A stretch of 64,000 bases of DNA from Lanius collurio (lineage: Eukaryota; Chordata; Aves; Passeriformes; Laniidae): NCBI GenBank assembly GCA_020086605.1, contig JACBWW010000004.1, forward strand, positions 41,014,465 to 41,078,464. The letters are read 5' to 3'. The notes below the pieces were generated by a model. The model was not told where the DNA came from. It ran no database searches and saw only the letters and a list, made by a program, of their open reading frames with translations. The translations under genes and the position numbers were made by a program. Positions 1 to 13,412 of the stretch are shown here, one piece after another. Numbering within the stretch: position 1 is the first letter of the stretch; each line of letters opens with the position of its first letter.

Positions 1-270
1 TGTGCGTTTTGGGTGGGTGGGTTGGGGTGTTTCCCTCCCCCCTCGCCACCCTTGTCACTCCCCTCCCCCGTCCTTGAGTGTCGCGGTGGCCGCCCCGGCG
101 GAGGGGGTGCCGGGAGTCGGTGCCGCCGTTGTTCGCGATGCGCCCGAGCGGTGCCGGGGCGCGGGTGGGTGTGTGGCGGGGCAGGGAGAGGCGTCCCTGG
201 GCTCCTTCCAGATCCCTGAGCGGCTCTCGGTTCATCACGTCACTGATGGAAAACAGGCCTCTGTAGGCGC
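1..270. promoter_or_regulatory. CpG-rich shore next to AP2A2 exon 1
   Basis: The first ~230 bases are G+C rich with many CpG dinucleotides, in sharp contrast to the A+T-rich sequence that follows. No sequence encoding the AP2A2 N terminus is seen here, so this is most likely the 3' part of the promoter/exon 1 CpG island, reaching into intron 1. Short open frames here look like composition effects. The position of the transcription start is not visible. Confidence 0.55.
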
Positions 271-3200
271 CTGAGAGCAGGGCCCTCAGTGCGTATGCCT
301 AGGCTTGGCTTACATTGGCTTTAAGATTCTGCTTTGACGGAAATCAGGGCTTGGGATCAGTGTAATTAAAAACTAGATGGAGGGGGGTGCGAGTAAGTGC
401 CCCCCTCACCACCCCAACCCTCCCGAGGGAAGTGGGGAGAGTGTGTCTGTGAGTGTGCAGCGGGAGAGGAGGAGTACAAATCTACTGCTGCTTGGTGTGG
501 GGGCACACCTCAGTGCTCAATCTTCCTTTTTGTGCGAGAATTGCATACGATAGTTTAATATTAATCAGAGTTAAAGATCTAAGTGTATGATGTGGCAGGA
601 ATTGCCTGGGGAAGGGCTAAGGTCGCTGTGGTTGGTGTGATGAAACAGCTCTATTTTGTCCACCTGTGTGTCTCTGTAGATCACTTGAGGCTATTTTAAA
701 AGCAGTGAAGCAGTGGCAGTAAGGTCTTTTCTCTAAAGATATAGATAGATTTGGAGAATTTTTTAATGCAAATTATGTTGTTCTAACTGGGCTTGTATTG
801 GGATTATTTAACCACACTAGCTTGGAAAGCTTCATATTTATGACTTCTAATACAAAAAACGTGGGGAAGAATTATACTGGTAAAATGAGACCATTTAAAT
901 GCAGTGTCTTTAAAATTAGGTGATTTGGACTCCCAGACATGTGGACAGGGGCTTTATATGGAAAATTCAAGGTTGATAACCTTCCTTAGAGCAGGAACTG
1001 TTTGAATGGTTTGGGTTTTATTTTTAATAACAGAGTTGCAGGTGCTTAGGTTGTTTTAGACTTCACTCTTGTGTGTGTTAAAGATGGCTTACAAGATGTG
1101 TAGTGTAGGAGTTCAAGGTTACACGAATGCTCTTGTGCTTTGTCTGGTTGGCCTTGCTATTTAGTGAGCATTTTCCACTGTCCTGGTGTTCTGTGCAAGC
1201 TACATGTGTAGCATAGTTCCACTTGGTGTCATACCAGTTAAGACTTGCTGTTGTATCTACCCAGTACAATTCACCATGATTTTTTTAAATCATTGTTTAT
1301 ATTTATTTAGCTAGAAGAAGTATGACTTGATTCCTCAGTGTCTCATGTCTTGCAGTTGGTTAGCACATTTGTCCACTCTTGTTTTCAGTGGAATTTGCTA
1401 GAAGTGAACACAAGGGAGACATTCAAGCTCTTAGGTTTGTAGCCTTTGTTCAGGGATGTGGAATAACAAAATTTAAGGTTGTAGGATATAGCAAATCAGG
1501 TACTTATTTTCCCACAAGGCAGTGTGGGAACAGAGCTGAAGCTGCCTCAGTCCAGACGGGACAACAAGCATTTCATGCTCTGCAGGAGACACAAAGATGT
1601 AACTTACTGGTGATACAAATAAAATGTTAATACTGACTGTTTAAACAAATAGTGGTATATTTCAAATATTTTGTCACTGTCCAGACAGCTGTTTGGGAGC
1701 TGTAATTACTTGTGTTTCTTTCTTATCTTTGTAATGAAAAAAGTAACAGCATCTTCTAAACAGCTGCAAAAGAGCTGATATTCTCACTAGTAGATGATCT
1801 CTGAAGCTTCCAAATAGCTATGAATGGCATTTGAGCCTTTCCTTTAGCAGAGCTCTGAGTGCTGCCAGCTAACTATGGGCTAATATACACTGACCAAGAT
1901 TTACAAAAATGCTTCCTGGAGTATTCACAAAAGTACTCTCTGGAGACTCTGTGCTTTGCAGGCACTGCTATTGGCTAAAGTTCCCTCTTTGCCTCTTCGA
2001 TGAGGAGCTAGATGTTGTCAAGAACAAAAAGTAGCAGCTGTTTAGGTGAACAGCATCTTTTGACTAAGCAAGGAAATCAAGCGTTCCTTTTCTGGGATGG
2101 GAGGGAAGCTAGGCACCAGTGCAGGTCTTGACCTCTATTCCTCTATTTCTAGCCTTAAAATCTTAAAATTGGACTAAATACCTGACAGTTGCAGTGATGT
2201 GCAAAGTTCTTGCAGGCATTCTTAATTTCTCTCCAAATTTTGGCTTTGTTGGACTCTTGTATCTATTTTTAATAGTGCCGCAAAGGCCTTGCACTTCTAG
2301 TTTGCCAGTAACCTTTCCAGATTATGAGTTATGGTGAAACATGGTGTGTATACAACAGTATGGGAGGGTATTCTGAAAGATTTTTCACAGATAAGAATTA
2401 TACATCATAGATCTTGCTGAAAAATGAAAATGCAGTTGTGTGCTGACTGTGCTCAGGTGGATGCACAGCATGTGATTTCAAATTAATCAAGTAACCTAAA
2501 CTTCTGGGGGGTACTTATGTAAATTTTGTCTGTCTACCTTTGGAAATGTTTGATCTCCTTACATTGAGATTTATTTCTTGGACATTTGTATCTATACTGT
2601 CTGCAGCACTAAATAATGCAGGATTCTCTTACAGGTTTGATACGCTGTGATGCCTGTCTTGCCTGTCTTTATACCAGTCTGTTGCATAAGTCTTACTTGA
2701 TAACAGTTTTCAGTGTTTACAGCTGTAGTTGATTGTGCACAAGCAGCTCGCACTACCAGCCTGTCTTTAATACTTAAAAGCTTGGTTGTCACTTCTGTGT
2801 TGTTTAGACATATTTTTGGCGCTTGGTTTATCTAGTAAACTTCTTGATTTTTGTCTTTAATGCTTCTATGCTACATGTGATTTTTAAAGCAGACTGTTTT
2901 AAAGTACACTGATTTCTCAGAAGTCTGTGATGTTTTTCATTCAAGAAAGTTGGCATACTACTTGTAGCAGAAAGTGTAAACTGTTTCAAGGCTAAGAGAG
3001 GCTTCTTAGCACTTTGACTTTGCTATAGTCTCTGTGAAGCTGTCATATTGCATGTCTTTTTTCAAAATGAAATGTACTTTATTCATACAAAGATCAAGTG
3101 AATTTTCAAAATATGGTGATACAAGAAAATGAATTATCCTTCACTTCCTCATAGCTTTCCAGAATTTTGTTTCAGGGCAACTTCTTATTGTAGGCTCTGT

Positions 3201-3900
3201 ATTTTGCTTATGGAGATCCTAGTGCAGATGGCAGATAAAAATGTTTTTTAGAAAATAGTCCTTTAAGATGTCTGTCAACTTGCCAGTAGATATATGGTTT
3301 TTTCTAGGGACTTGCTCATTTAGGTTGTTTTGTGACATATATGAATTACTACAGTAAGTAAGTTTTTAGCTTATTTTTCATAGACAACAGAGAAGAGACA
3401 AGAAAACTACTGGTTGAAAGCCAAACTGCAGTATTTGATTGGGATAGCTCAGTTAATTAGTGCTTGGTTGGTGTGACTGAGAAAATAGTTAGGTGTGGCT
3501 GTGCTGTCCAGAAGATTATGGTGGAGTAGAGCTGAAAGCACTGAACCCTGTGGTTTGGTGAAGTGCTATCCCAACTTAGGAGTTCAGGTCAGGAGGAGTC
3601 CTTGTCACTGCATCAGTTATGTGCCTCATGAACTAAAACCTAACAAGATCTGCACATGTTATAAGCATATGGACTCCTGCAAGAAATATTTTTTCTTAAA
3701 TAGTATTTTAAGTCTTCTCTTGTGTATGCACTGCAGAGTTGCTGAAGCAATTTGGTTTATGCAAGATGGTGCTTTATAAACTCTCCAGCTGTCTTAGCTG
3801 ACAGATACATCATCAGGAGTCTGTTTTCACTTTTTCAAGTTTTGATAAGCTTTATTCTTATCTCACAATGAAATACTTTTAAGTCATTTGTCACTCAACT

Positions 3901-3924
3901 GTTGCAGCAGTATTCTGCTGCAAC
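3901..3924. repeat. Perfect inverted repeat, 10-bp arms
   Basis: gttgcagcag, a four-base loop tatt, then ctgctgcaac: a perfect hairpin in intron 1 of AP2A2. Confidence 0.85.
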
Positions 3925-5185
3925 AACACTGCTATCTGCTATTCACCCTGAAAACTAGGAGAGCTTGCTTTTCGCCTTTCATTTGCAGGCAGTAATGTAG
4001 AAATAGTTTCTATTATAGTATTAAGTGTACTACTGGTAACCTCCTGCTCCACAGTAAAATTGGGAAGCCATCTCCTCTTAGGCTGATGAAATATGTCTAG
4101 ACAGAGTCAAAAGCTGCATTTGTCACAGGCTCGGAGGACAAGACAGTTCTTAATTTCCCTCACTGCTTTAGATAACCTTTTCAGTGTTTTCCCCAAAGTT
4201 GGACAGATGAAGGAAGGATTCCTTTAGTTTGTTCTCCAAGTGTTTCTTTTTATGTTTTCTTCCAAGTTATTGTTTCTTTTTGCTCAGGCTGTATTTTTTC
4301 CTTAAACAAAATCCAGCAAATAAAATAAATGAAGGTCTGTCTCTTCTCATAGAACTTAATGCATTCAATTTTCATTGTACTGGACAAGGGATAGTGTACT
4401 GAAGCTGAGCCTCCCAAAATGTATGTTTGCTTCACTGCACTGGGACTGATGCATCAGGTTACTGATCAGCAAGTGAGGATTGAAAAAAAGTAGTTCATTA
4501 AATTAATCTCATGATGATCATCTGTTTGAACGGGTAGTAGGTTATGGAGTTCATTACAGGTGTAGGTGGGAGGGGCATGTACATGGGTTAAATGACTGCA
4601 TGGGTATGGATAGAGTTATTTGTTCACTGTAAGAACAGCCACCCAGTGAAACAAACCTTACACAGAGCGAGTTGAGCACACACAGCTTGGTTTAGTTGCC
4701 TGTCAGTAATTATTGTATGTCAGTAATAAGCTTTCAGTGTGTAGACTAAAGCTACTGCATTGCTGCTCTGAGGTGTGGGTTCTTGTTTGCAGTGTGTGTA
4801 GTGTTAAAGTAGGACTTGAAATACTTCTCTAGACAGTCAATGACTTTTCTTTACATATATTCTTAGATTACTTGCCACTTTGAAGAAATTGGAAAGCAAG
4901 GCATCTTGGTTTGCTCTCCTATTGCTTTTGCAAGGCTATGGCAGCCCATCTAATATGGTCAGTTTCTGGCCTGAAAAAACAGTCCTAAGAATGTGCTGCT
5001 TAAAGCTATAATAAGCACTAAGTCTTGCATCACTAGCTACTATTTGCAGGAGAGTGATTTAAGGAAAACACAATTAGCATGAGATTAGTCTGAGGAGGAT
5101 CTCTAAAACAAAACTGCTGTTATTCTCATGGCTTCTCTGTCTTGACTTGTTCCTGGTCATTTTGTAGAGCTCTGAGGGGATGGAA

Positions 5186-5247
5186 TTTTTCTTTTTTTTT
5201 TTTTCCTTTTTTTTAGGTTTTTTTGTTTTTTTTTTTTATTTTTTTTA
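5186..5247. repeat. T-rich low-complexity tract
   Basis: About 60 bases that are almost all T on the plus strand, in AP2A2 intron 1. Not linked to a recognisable retroposon. Confidence 0.85.
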
Positions 5248-5999
5248 TGCTTGTTTAATTTGTGCATGGCTGGCTTAGGGGAGAATAATGGATGAGGTAG
5301 TAAAGAGCTAGAATCTTTCATGTGACATCCGAGCTCTCCATTAGATACACTGGAAAATATGATACCTGCTTAATTTGAAATCCTTTGGATAAAGACTGCC
5401 CATCAGGACTGATAAAGAGGAAATTAAGGCCTATTGCAGAGACTGTTACATATCTGAATTAGTTGACGAGCGCAAAAGGATTTTTAGCGCCCCTGAAACA
5501 GTAGTTTAGAAGTGATAACTAAACTAGGATAGGCCACAAACTGTTCTGCTATTTGAACATAACTAAAGTAGAAGAGAGTCCACAGCGACTTGTAGTAAAT
5601 CAGTGCAAATACTGCCTTATCTTGTTGAAGGGAGTGTAACTGTACAGTGTGAAAAGACTGGTCAAGGAAATGACTACTTGGGTGCTGCTCAGTCAAGGAA
5701 GGAGGAAGAGCTGCTTTATGTAGAACCTAACCCTTCGATTACTGTTTGCTTATCTTCTTGGCTTAAAGCTTCTCTTTTGATAGGAGTCAGTGTTGTTTTG
5801 CCAGCTAAACTTCCAGATAGATGTTCTGTATGTTACAAAGTCACTTGGATATGAAGTTCCAGTAAGCTTTCAATTGTTTTAGGGAAAGATCTGGTCTTAA
5901 GCTAGACCCTGTTACCTGGTAACTTCTCAAATTTTTCTTAACTTGTGGTGCTTTGTTAGAAAAAATGATCCATAGTAACCATCTAAAATTGGTAAATTT

Positions 6000-6024
6000 G
6001 TATTAAATTGTTGCAATTTAATAC
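6000..6024. repeat. Perfect inverted repeat, 11-bp arms
   Basis: gtattaaattg, loop ttg, then caatttaatac: a perfect A+T-rich hairpin in intron 1 of AP2A2. Confidence 0.85.
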
Positions 6025-8180
6025 ATCTGGATTGGAAAGCTGCTTTTGTGCTCTTATTTCTCTTCTTTTATGAGGACAAGGAGTTAATGGATTAGTGGAT
6101 TACAGTAAAGCCTGTGGCTCCCTGCTGTTTCCTGAGAAACGTTGTTACAGGGGTAAATTTCTAGTGGCATAGTGGAGGAAGAAGGCAGTTCTGTGGATAG
6201 TAGTTCACTTACTGTGCAGAATATTAAAAAATGTACTCTACAAAGTTCTTAAGTATGATCAGCAGGTCACTGCTCTTTGTCTTCAGATACCTAATCACTG
6301 CAGGATGTCTCGACACAACAAACTCCAGCTGCCTTTGTGCCATTCATGATCTTCAACATGACAGACAGGCACTTCTTTCTTCCGATCAAATAGGTCTTGT
6401 GGAAGGACAGCATGCGCTCCTGTTTTCGTTCATAACAGGATGTTAGCATGTCATTGAGCAAAAAAATTCCTGTTCTGCAGCCTTGAACAGGTCTATTTGT
6501 GAACAAAAGTGGAACATACTAACATTTTGTAAAAGTGTGCAGTATTTTATTGCAGTCTCTTTGGATTAGTTGTGCAGTGAGTTTGTAAACAGTAGCACCA
6601 ACATGCTCTTTCAGACATACTCAGGTGGAGCTGGAGCTTGCACCTCTATTGTAGTGCTCTCGATACTTTAACCAAATGAGGGAATTTATGTAGACAGACT
6701 GATGGTGTAAGCAGGGGCAAACAGACCACTCTAATGTATTGCTGTGCAACCTGTCTGCCTTTCTTTTGCCCTCTTCCGTGCTGTGCTAAAGAGCCAGTTG
6801 AGAGATTAGGGAGAGTTGGAGGATGGATTTGGTGTTTTACTTCATGAAGATCATGATCTGCATAGCAAATGGCTAATCTATCCTCTAGAGCTGTAACATG
6901 AGTATCTGTCCTGCTGGCAGGTAAAAGTAGTGGTTTAACTTACTGATATGAGTAAGTATTATTAGTACTATAAAAGCTCTTTCACAAAGGCAAGAATGAT
7001 TACCTTTACATGCATATTTTCCTCTATCTCTACCATTTTTACAGTAGAGACACTAGTATTTATTTTTATTTTCCCTGTCTTTCAACCAGTTTCTTTCTCT
7101 GCTCCCTGATGGCAGGGTTCAAGAATGTAGCATAGTCTTTGCATCATGCTTTGCAGGCTGTTTTAGCAATAGGAAAGGCAAGTGGGTTGTTTGATTGCTT
7201 TATGTCAACTAAAGTGTGTTTAGACAGTGAATGGGTGAACTTGCTCTCTCCCTGGTCATGTCTTCTGGCAATATCACTTGTAGTGAAGCTGTCATGACTT
7301 AGCCTTTGGATAAACCCATCTTGCTTTTGGCTGTTTGGCTCCCTAACTGACCTGCAGCAATACAAGGTAATAGCAGGAATGTGTATGCCAGGATGAGAAC
7401 AGTGTTTAGGAACTGTCTGTAGCTGTCTCTTAAGAAGCATAGCCTTGAATCAAAGTGACTCTGAAACTATCAATATTTTGCTGAAGGGAAGCTGGGTAGC
7501 AATTTGATTGTGCTGTATCTCTCACCAAAGTGGCCAATCAGCTTGGATGCTCCTAATGTAGAGGCTAAGGAAAACATAACCAAACAGAAAAATTCTTGTG
7601 TTTGGAAAACAATGACTCATGGCTCTCAGGGAAGATGTCTAATATCACCTCTAAATTGAGAATTTATCTTTTGTGTAAGAGTTGTGTTCTTCCCAAGTAA
7701 GTGTTCCTAGCCATTAAGGAATTCAGAGAAGTTCCTGCTCTTAACCTTGGTAGTATTTGTATTCTCTCTCCTAAACAGAAAAGTAGACTTGTCCTCTCTC
7801 TTCAAGGCCTGTTTGATAACTGAATGTGAACAGAGTTCATGCTATGTTAGACTTACTGTAGTGCCACAAACAGTCACTTACACTACTACTGGCCTTCAAG
7901 AAGCATGACAGAATTGTGGCAGGCTTTTTCTTGTGCTAACAGAATGTGCTACCCTCTGCTTTGTAATTCATGCCAGCAATGGTACATCTGTAATCATAAA
8001 TTGTCAGAGGACCATGGGGCAGGTAAGGCTAAGAGGTAACACAGTGTAGCAGTTCTCACTTGTACATACATTCAAAACAAATGCATTATTGGCAGGGCAA
8101 TAATTGACTGCACTGACTGCTGACTGTAAGCATATTGGAGCCAGATGAGTATTGGGAACATCTAAACTTTTGTGAAGTGA

Positions 8181-8204
8181 TTTATCTATTTATTTATTTA
8201 TTTA
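8181..8204. repeat. Short TTTA simple repeat
   Basis: About five to six copies of a TTTA-type unit in AP2A2 intron 1. Confidence 0.8.
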
Positions 8205-11200
8205 AATTGTTGACAATGTGCCTGTGTCTTAAGGCCTTGCCTGCAGAAATCTACTCGGCTCAGTATTTGTGTAGCTGCTGATAGAAAAAACACTTCTCTG
8301 TTCCTTTGGGAAATAAATGTGTAGGCTTGGTCAGAAGTTTATCAAGTGATTTGTATGAAATTTAAGAACTAGTAGCAGTTCTAGTTAGCACAGGTGGGTT
8401 GTGTGTCTTAAACTTATCTTAAGCAGTCTGCAGTTAGTATAGCAACAAGTTAATCCTGTTGGAGCAGGTCACTGTCTGAGTGAGCCACAAGCAATTTACT
8501 AATGCTAACCTTGAATCATTTGCTTAATCTTGCAACCCTGCTGCCAAGTTACTATTAAGATATGTCAGGTGTTCTTTTCAAATGAATGGACTCAACAAAC
8601 CCCTTTCCTGTAACCGCTGTTTTCTCATTCTTTAGATTGTAATGCAGAGCTCCAGAGGTATGGAGGTGTATTTTTGCAGTACTGAAGTGCTGATTGTAGC
8701 CTGGATTACTGGGAAATACAAGAATAGTACTTGGTTCTTTGATGAGCTGTGTGATTTACAATGTTCCCTACTCTATCTTTGTTAAACAAGATGGTAATTA
8801 AAGATAATACTGCTCTGCAGACTAAATTTACCTTGCCTAATGAAGGCAGTAGGCAGCACGATGGAGTCTGAAGCCTGACAAACTGCCAAATGTGAAGTAA
8901 TCACCCATAAGCATCTTGGACTGTGTTGTGGCTGGGTACCTCTGTGCCTGGTACTCATCTTGGAGAAGATGAGCAGTACTTGTACACTAGGGCTGTAAGG
9001 CTATAAACACTTTTCAGCAAAAGTGCAACCCAAAGCTTACTGACTTGCAGTCACCTTTCTTAATAAGGTATTACAGATATTTAATCAGTCTGTTAAAATG
9101 GTAGAAGTCTGAATAAGTGAAAGTGAGAAGGATGTGGCCTGAACTCAAATGGAACATAATCTTCTTGTGTTCTGGCTTAACTACTGTCCTACCCATCAGT
9201 CTGTATACATGACATGGCCTTTATTAAAGCCTCTCCAAGTTAAATGGCATGAATTTTGCTACAGAGCATTTTATTGTGATGCAGCTCTGATAATTTCATG
9301 ACAGTGGGAGCTGAGTAACAACCTGAAAGTGTGGCAGAGCAGTTGCCTTTGTTAGCTCTGAAACGTAAGCCTCTGTTCCTGCAGCGCAGCACTCCTTTGG
9401 CTATCATCATCTTCCTTTTTACTGTCTTAAAGGCTACTTGAGTGTTTCTAGTGATGGTAAAAATAAAATACGCATGTAGGAATTATTCAGTGAGTGTTGG
9501 CCAGGCAGAGTAACGTGATGAAAACTTCTCTGTTAATCAAACACATTCTAGCAGTGCCCTCCCTTTCACACTTAGTGGGACAGAAGATCTAGCTAGTAAT
9601 TGGTTCTTGGTTTATGATACTTCTATTTTCTTTTGTCCTTTACAGTGGAAGCTGCCTTCCACTGTGAGGTTTTGTTTTGCTTTGTCATCCTCTAATATAA
9701 GCAGTTAATCATATTTGAAGACAGTTACCATACAATGTAACTGCTGGAGTTGAGGAAATTTGGAGTTAGATACTTCAGCCTGTTTTTGACTCCTGAGTTG
9801 TCCTCAGCATTGTTATGTGATTGTTCTCAGTGACATTTAACACTTGGTGTGCTGGTGCTGTTCTTTAAAACTACAGTTGCAGGCTTGCATAGACTGTAAT
9901 TAGTTCTAAGGTGAAAACTTAATTGTTTAATATGATTTGCAATATATGAAGTTAAACTTCTATCACCAGCTAATTGCTATGCTGTTTATGTTTGGTCTCA
10001 GTCTGGGTGAGATCATATACTGCCTTCAAAATAGAACAGCCTGAAGGAATTATTCAAAATAGGCTTTTGTTCATATGCTAAGCAAGATTTAAAATTTGAG
10101 AGAACCTTTCAGATGTGACTATGGGTGTTTCTGTCATCTCTACTACAGCTGTGTGCATGGGGGTGGGATTTCCATGTTTGTGTTGCTGAGCCTGCAGACT
10201 ATTTCTGCTAAAGGTGCTGACTTCACAAATTCCTGAAGTATTTTAGTCAGGCTTTGCTTAATGCTCTGTTGCTTGCTTAGGACACAAAGAACCCAATTTC
10301 TAGCAGTAACTGGTAATCTGTGAGCATAGCAGGTAAATAATGCTTCTTGGAAGATTTGCCAAGAGGTTTTGGTGGTTTTAAAAAAGTAAAAGATGGCCTT
10401 GATTTCATCTTGGGATAAGAAAAGTTAGCAGATACGTTTTACTGTTTCCCTTTCCTCACCTCATTTTTTAGCATTTTTAAATTGTGATTATTACCACACT
10501 TGCTGAGGTTAGAGAAACAATTGCTAATAATTCAAAGCAAATATTGTAATTCACTTTCCTTACAAACATAAGTTATAAGATACAGAGCAAAGACCTAATT
10601 TCTAAATTTAAATAACTAAATATCCTACTCAGGCTAGCAGTGTCCCAGACTGAGGTCTATATTCTCTGCCCTGTTGATGTAAAGGAAGTACAGAATCTCC
10701 AGACTCAGTGGTTATGTCTTAATTAGATGTGCTCTTCCCATGGTAAATGGGAAAATAAAATAAAAGCTTTAGGAAATTAAAATTTTCATTGGGAGCAGAT
10801 GAATAGCTGAAAATAAGAGAAGTGCTTTGAGGTCTTTAAAAAGAAATAGCTTACAAAATTTACATAAACAGTTGCACCCTTTTGGTGTATGTCACTGCAG
10901 CCCCCTGTTGTCAGAGAATGGGCCCCAGGGCAAATGACTTGCTTCAGTCTAGTAATTATCTCCTAATGTTGGCAAGTGCCCTAGAAGCAAACACTTGAGT
11001 ATCTCTGGTGTGTGCACAGGACAAATAATCCAGTTAAGACAAATCTAAAATCTATAAAGGAAGCCACTTCAGGTCTTAGATTGTATGACTTGCTGCTCAT
11101 TTACACAATAAATAGTGTTACTGCTTTAAAACCAGCTTTCTTTAGGTTGACAAGTTAAATTAGAGCAAAACTCATTATGTGTTGTATTATTAATGATATA

Positions 11201-13343
11201 TTAGTGATATATTAGTGAAAACTGGTTAAACTTTGTGATTCCAAAGTTTATAAACTGAGGGAACTACTGTATTGTCTAGCTTTGTCATTCTAGAAGTTAA
11301 TTGGAATTTCTAGGTCAAATTAAAACTGTGGCCATTATCTTCTGCTTTATCTGGAAATCAAGGTGCATATGGACAGCAACTACAATTTATCTTTCAGAAC
11401 AGAATAAATTTATTGAAATTGTGGGTTGTTTTTTGCCCTATGGAGTGCCTGCCAAGGCACCCTGCACTTAAGTCTTTCGAGCAGTGGCCCTTACAAAACA
11501 CTGTTGTAGAACAGAAAAAATCCGTTTTAAGCAAATATTTGGAGTCTTGTAGGTATTTTGTTAAAATGACAAGGCAAACTGAAGTAGTTGCTTCTGTTTT
11601 GGGCCTAACATTTGTGTTTGTACAGTGTGCTGTGGCTGCTTCATGTCTTGTGGCCATTGTTAGAGGCAGATTAATACAAACCCTTATGCAAGAGTTCATT
11701 TCAGAAGTGCGTAATTTCAGTTTGGTTTTTTGAGTCTAAGTCAAGAAATTACAAAATTTGGATTCACTTGTACTTGGCAAGGGATTCCCTTATACTTTGC
11801 TCTTAAGCTATCCTAAGGCACTTGTTTCCTTGAGTTACTTAATCACCTTTCATAGGGCCTGCTGTAAGATCCCCTTTGGAATCGTAAAGGGAGGATTAAC
11901 AGTCATAGGGTTACACAGGCTTTTGGACATGAAAACATAGTGGGGATATTTAAATGCTGTGAGATGTTTCTGTTGAAGAAAGGGGTGAGATTGGAGGCAC
12001 TTTGGAATGTGGGTCATGATCTGCTCTTCCAGCCTTGTCATATCTCCTGCTTGCATATTCATGGCTGTAGCTGTGATCCCAGTGGTGTGGGGGAATGTGT
12101 GGTGTGAATGCAGGGCATCTGATCCCTGCTACTCATAAGGTTGGACCATTTTGAACCAGGGCTAGAAGACTTTCACTCAAAACCTTTAACCAAGTAAATG
12201 TGATGAAGAGGGAAAGAAGCTGTCATTTTCTGCTGTTAGTTGATGTTTTGAAACACTTGGAACTGCTTGAAATTTTTGGAAAGTGGACAAAAGTTTTAGA
12301 CTTTCTGGAAGCTTGAGTAGGTGCATATCTGAATTAACGACAGAACTAAATAGCCAGTTCTGCATTGCTGAAGTGCTCTTCACTTCCTTCCCTCAAATGA
12401 CAGGCAGCTGATCACAATGCTTGAGCTGGCTGTTTTACCCTTCCATGCTCCTACTCGTGTAGGAGACAATGGACCCAGACCTCTGTAGAATCTCAGTCAC
12501 CAAAAACTAAAATGCTAATGGGTAATAAGCTGCTTTGGTTTGGGCAATGCAAATATTACTTGAATAAGTTTTCATTACCAGAATTTAAACTGCAGCTACT
12601 TCTCTGTGTAGCTTGAATTGGTACTAGGAATCCCAATATCTGTTCTTGGATTCAAAAGTTGATACGAAATACTGCTGGTGTTGAGAAGTATAAGGTTGCA
12701 AAGTCTAATCTAATAAGGTATGAATTTTAAATATTTCTGGTTTTCAAATTACTTTCATGAGGTACATTGAAAATCTGAACTTGTATCTTATGAGTTTACT
12801 GTTGTTTACCTTGTGAGTTTACTGGGTTTCCTCTTCAGTCTATTGAGAATGTTTTTAAAGCTGTTGAATTGAATGACTGTTCAATAGAGAAACAATACAT
12901 TGGGTTGCCCTTAAGGTGAGGAATAATATGAGCTGCTTCTTTATAAGATTGTGCTTAGGAGCCTCACTTCTTCAAAGCACTGTCAACTTAGTAATCATAA
13001 TCAGATAGGAAGTAAAATTCACTTTTCTCTGGGCACTTTCAGGAATAGAGAAACAAGTGTTTGTGAAAGTCAGTAGCAGTGGCATCTCAGGTTATATGCA
13101 AGTGACACTGTCTAAAGTCTGCAAAGTTTCTTGAGGTCCTTAGAACTTCTCAAATTCACATATAAAGCGATGCTTAAGTTACCTCTGTTTGCCTTTTGTT
13201 CCAGTGCTGGAAATGGAGAGTAATAACTCCTCCTGATGGGTGTTTGTTCACAAATGTATGTTTCTATTTGGGTGAAAAGATGCTTAAGGAGGCAGATGGA
13301 TGTCCCAAGAACTGACCTCTGATACATTTGCTTTTTATTTCAG

Positions 13344-13412
13344 GCAAAAGTAAAGAAGCAGAGATAAAGAGGATAAATAAAGAACTAGCAAACATTCGGT
13401 CAAAATTTAAAG
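13344..13412 (+). CDS. AP2A2: AP2A2 exon 2
   Basis: Acceptor cag before 13344, donor gtaagt at 13413. Its first two bases finish a Cys codon begun in exon 1. It encodes [20 protein letters not shown] and the following residues, the N-terminal trunk helix that contacts the sigma2 subunit and membrane in AP-2. It ends at phase 1. Confidence 0.95.

Larger units (their letters stand above)
271..13343 (+). other. AP2A2: AP2A2 intron 1 (partial), no gene seen
   Basis: About 13 kb of A+T-rich sequence up to the acceptor of exon 2. I see no exon with flanking splice sites and a recognisable protein, and no clear transposon. It holds a T-rich tract (5186-5247), a short TTTA repeat near 8181-8204 and two perfect inverted repeats (3901-3924 and 6000-6024). 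Open frames in it are short and unlike known proteins. Confidence 0.6.

Noticed and set aside
1..274. Overlapping open frames in the CpG-rich start of the window as AP2A2 exon 1
   Set aside because: None encodes the conserved AP2A2 N terminus, and none ends at a donor in the phase that exon 2 needs.
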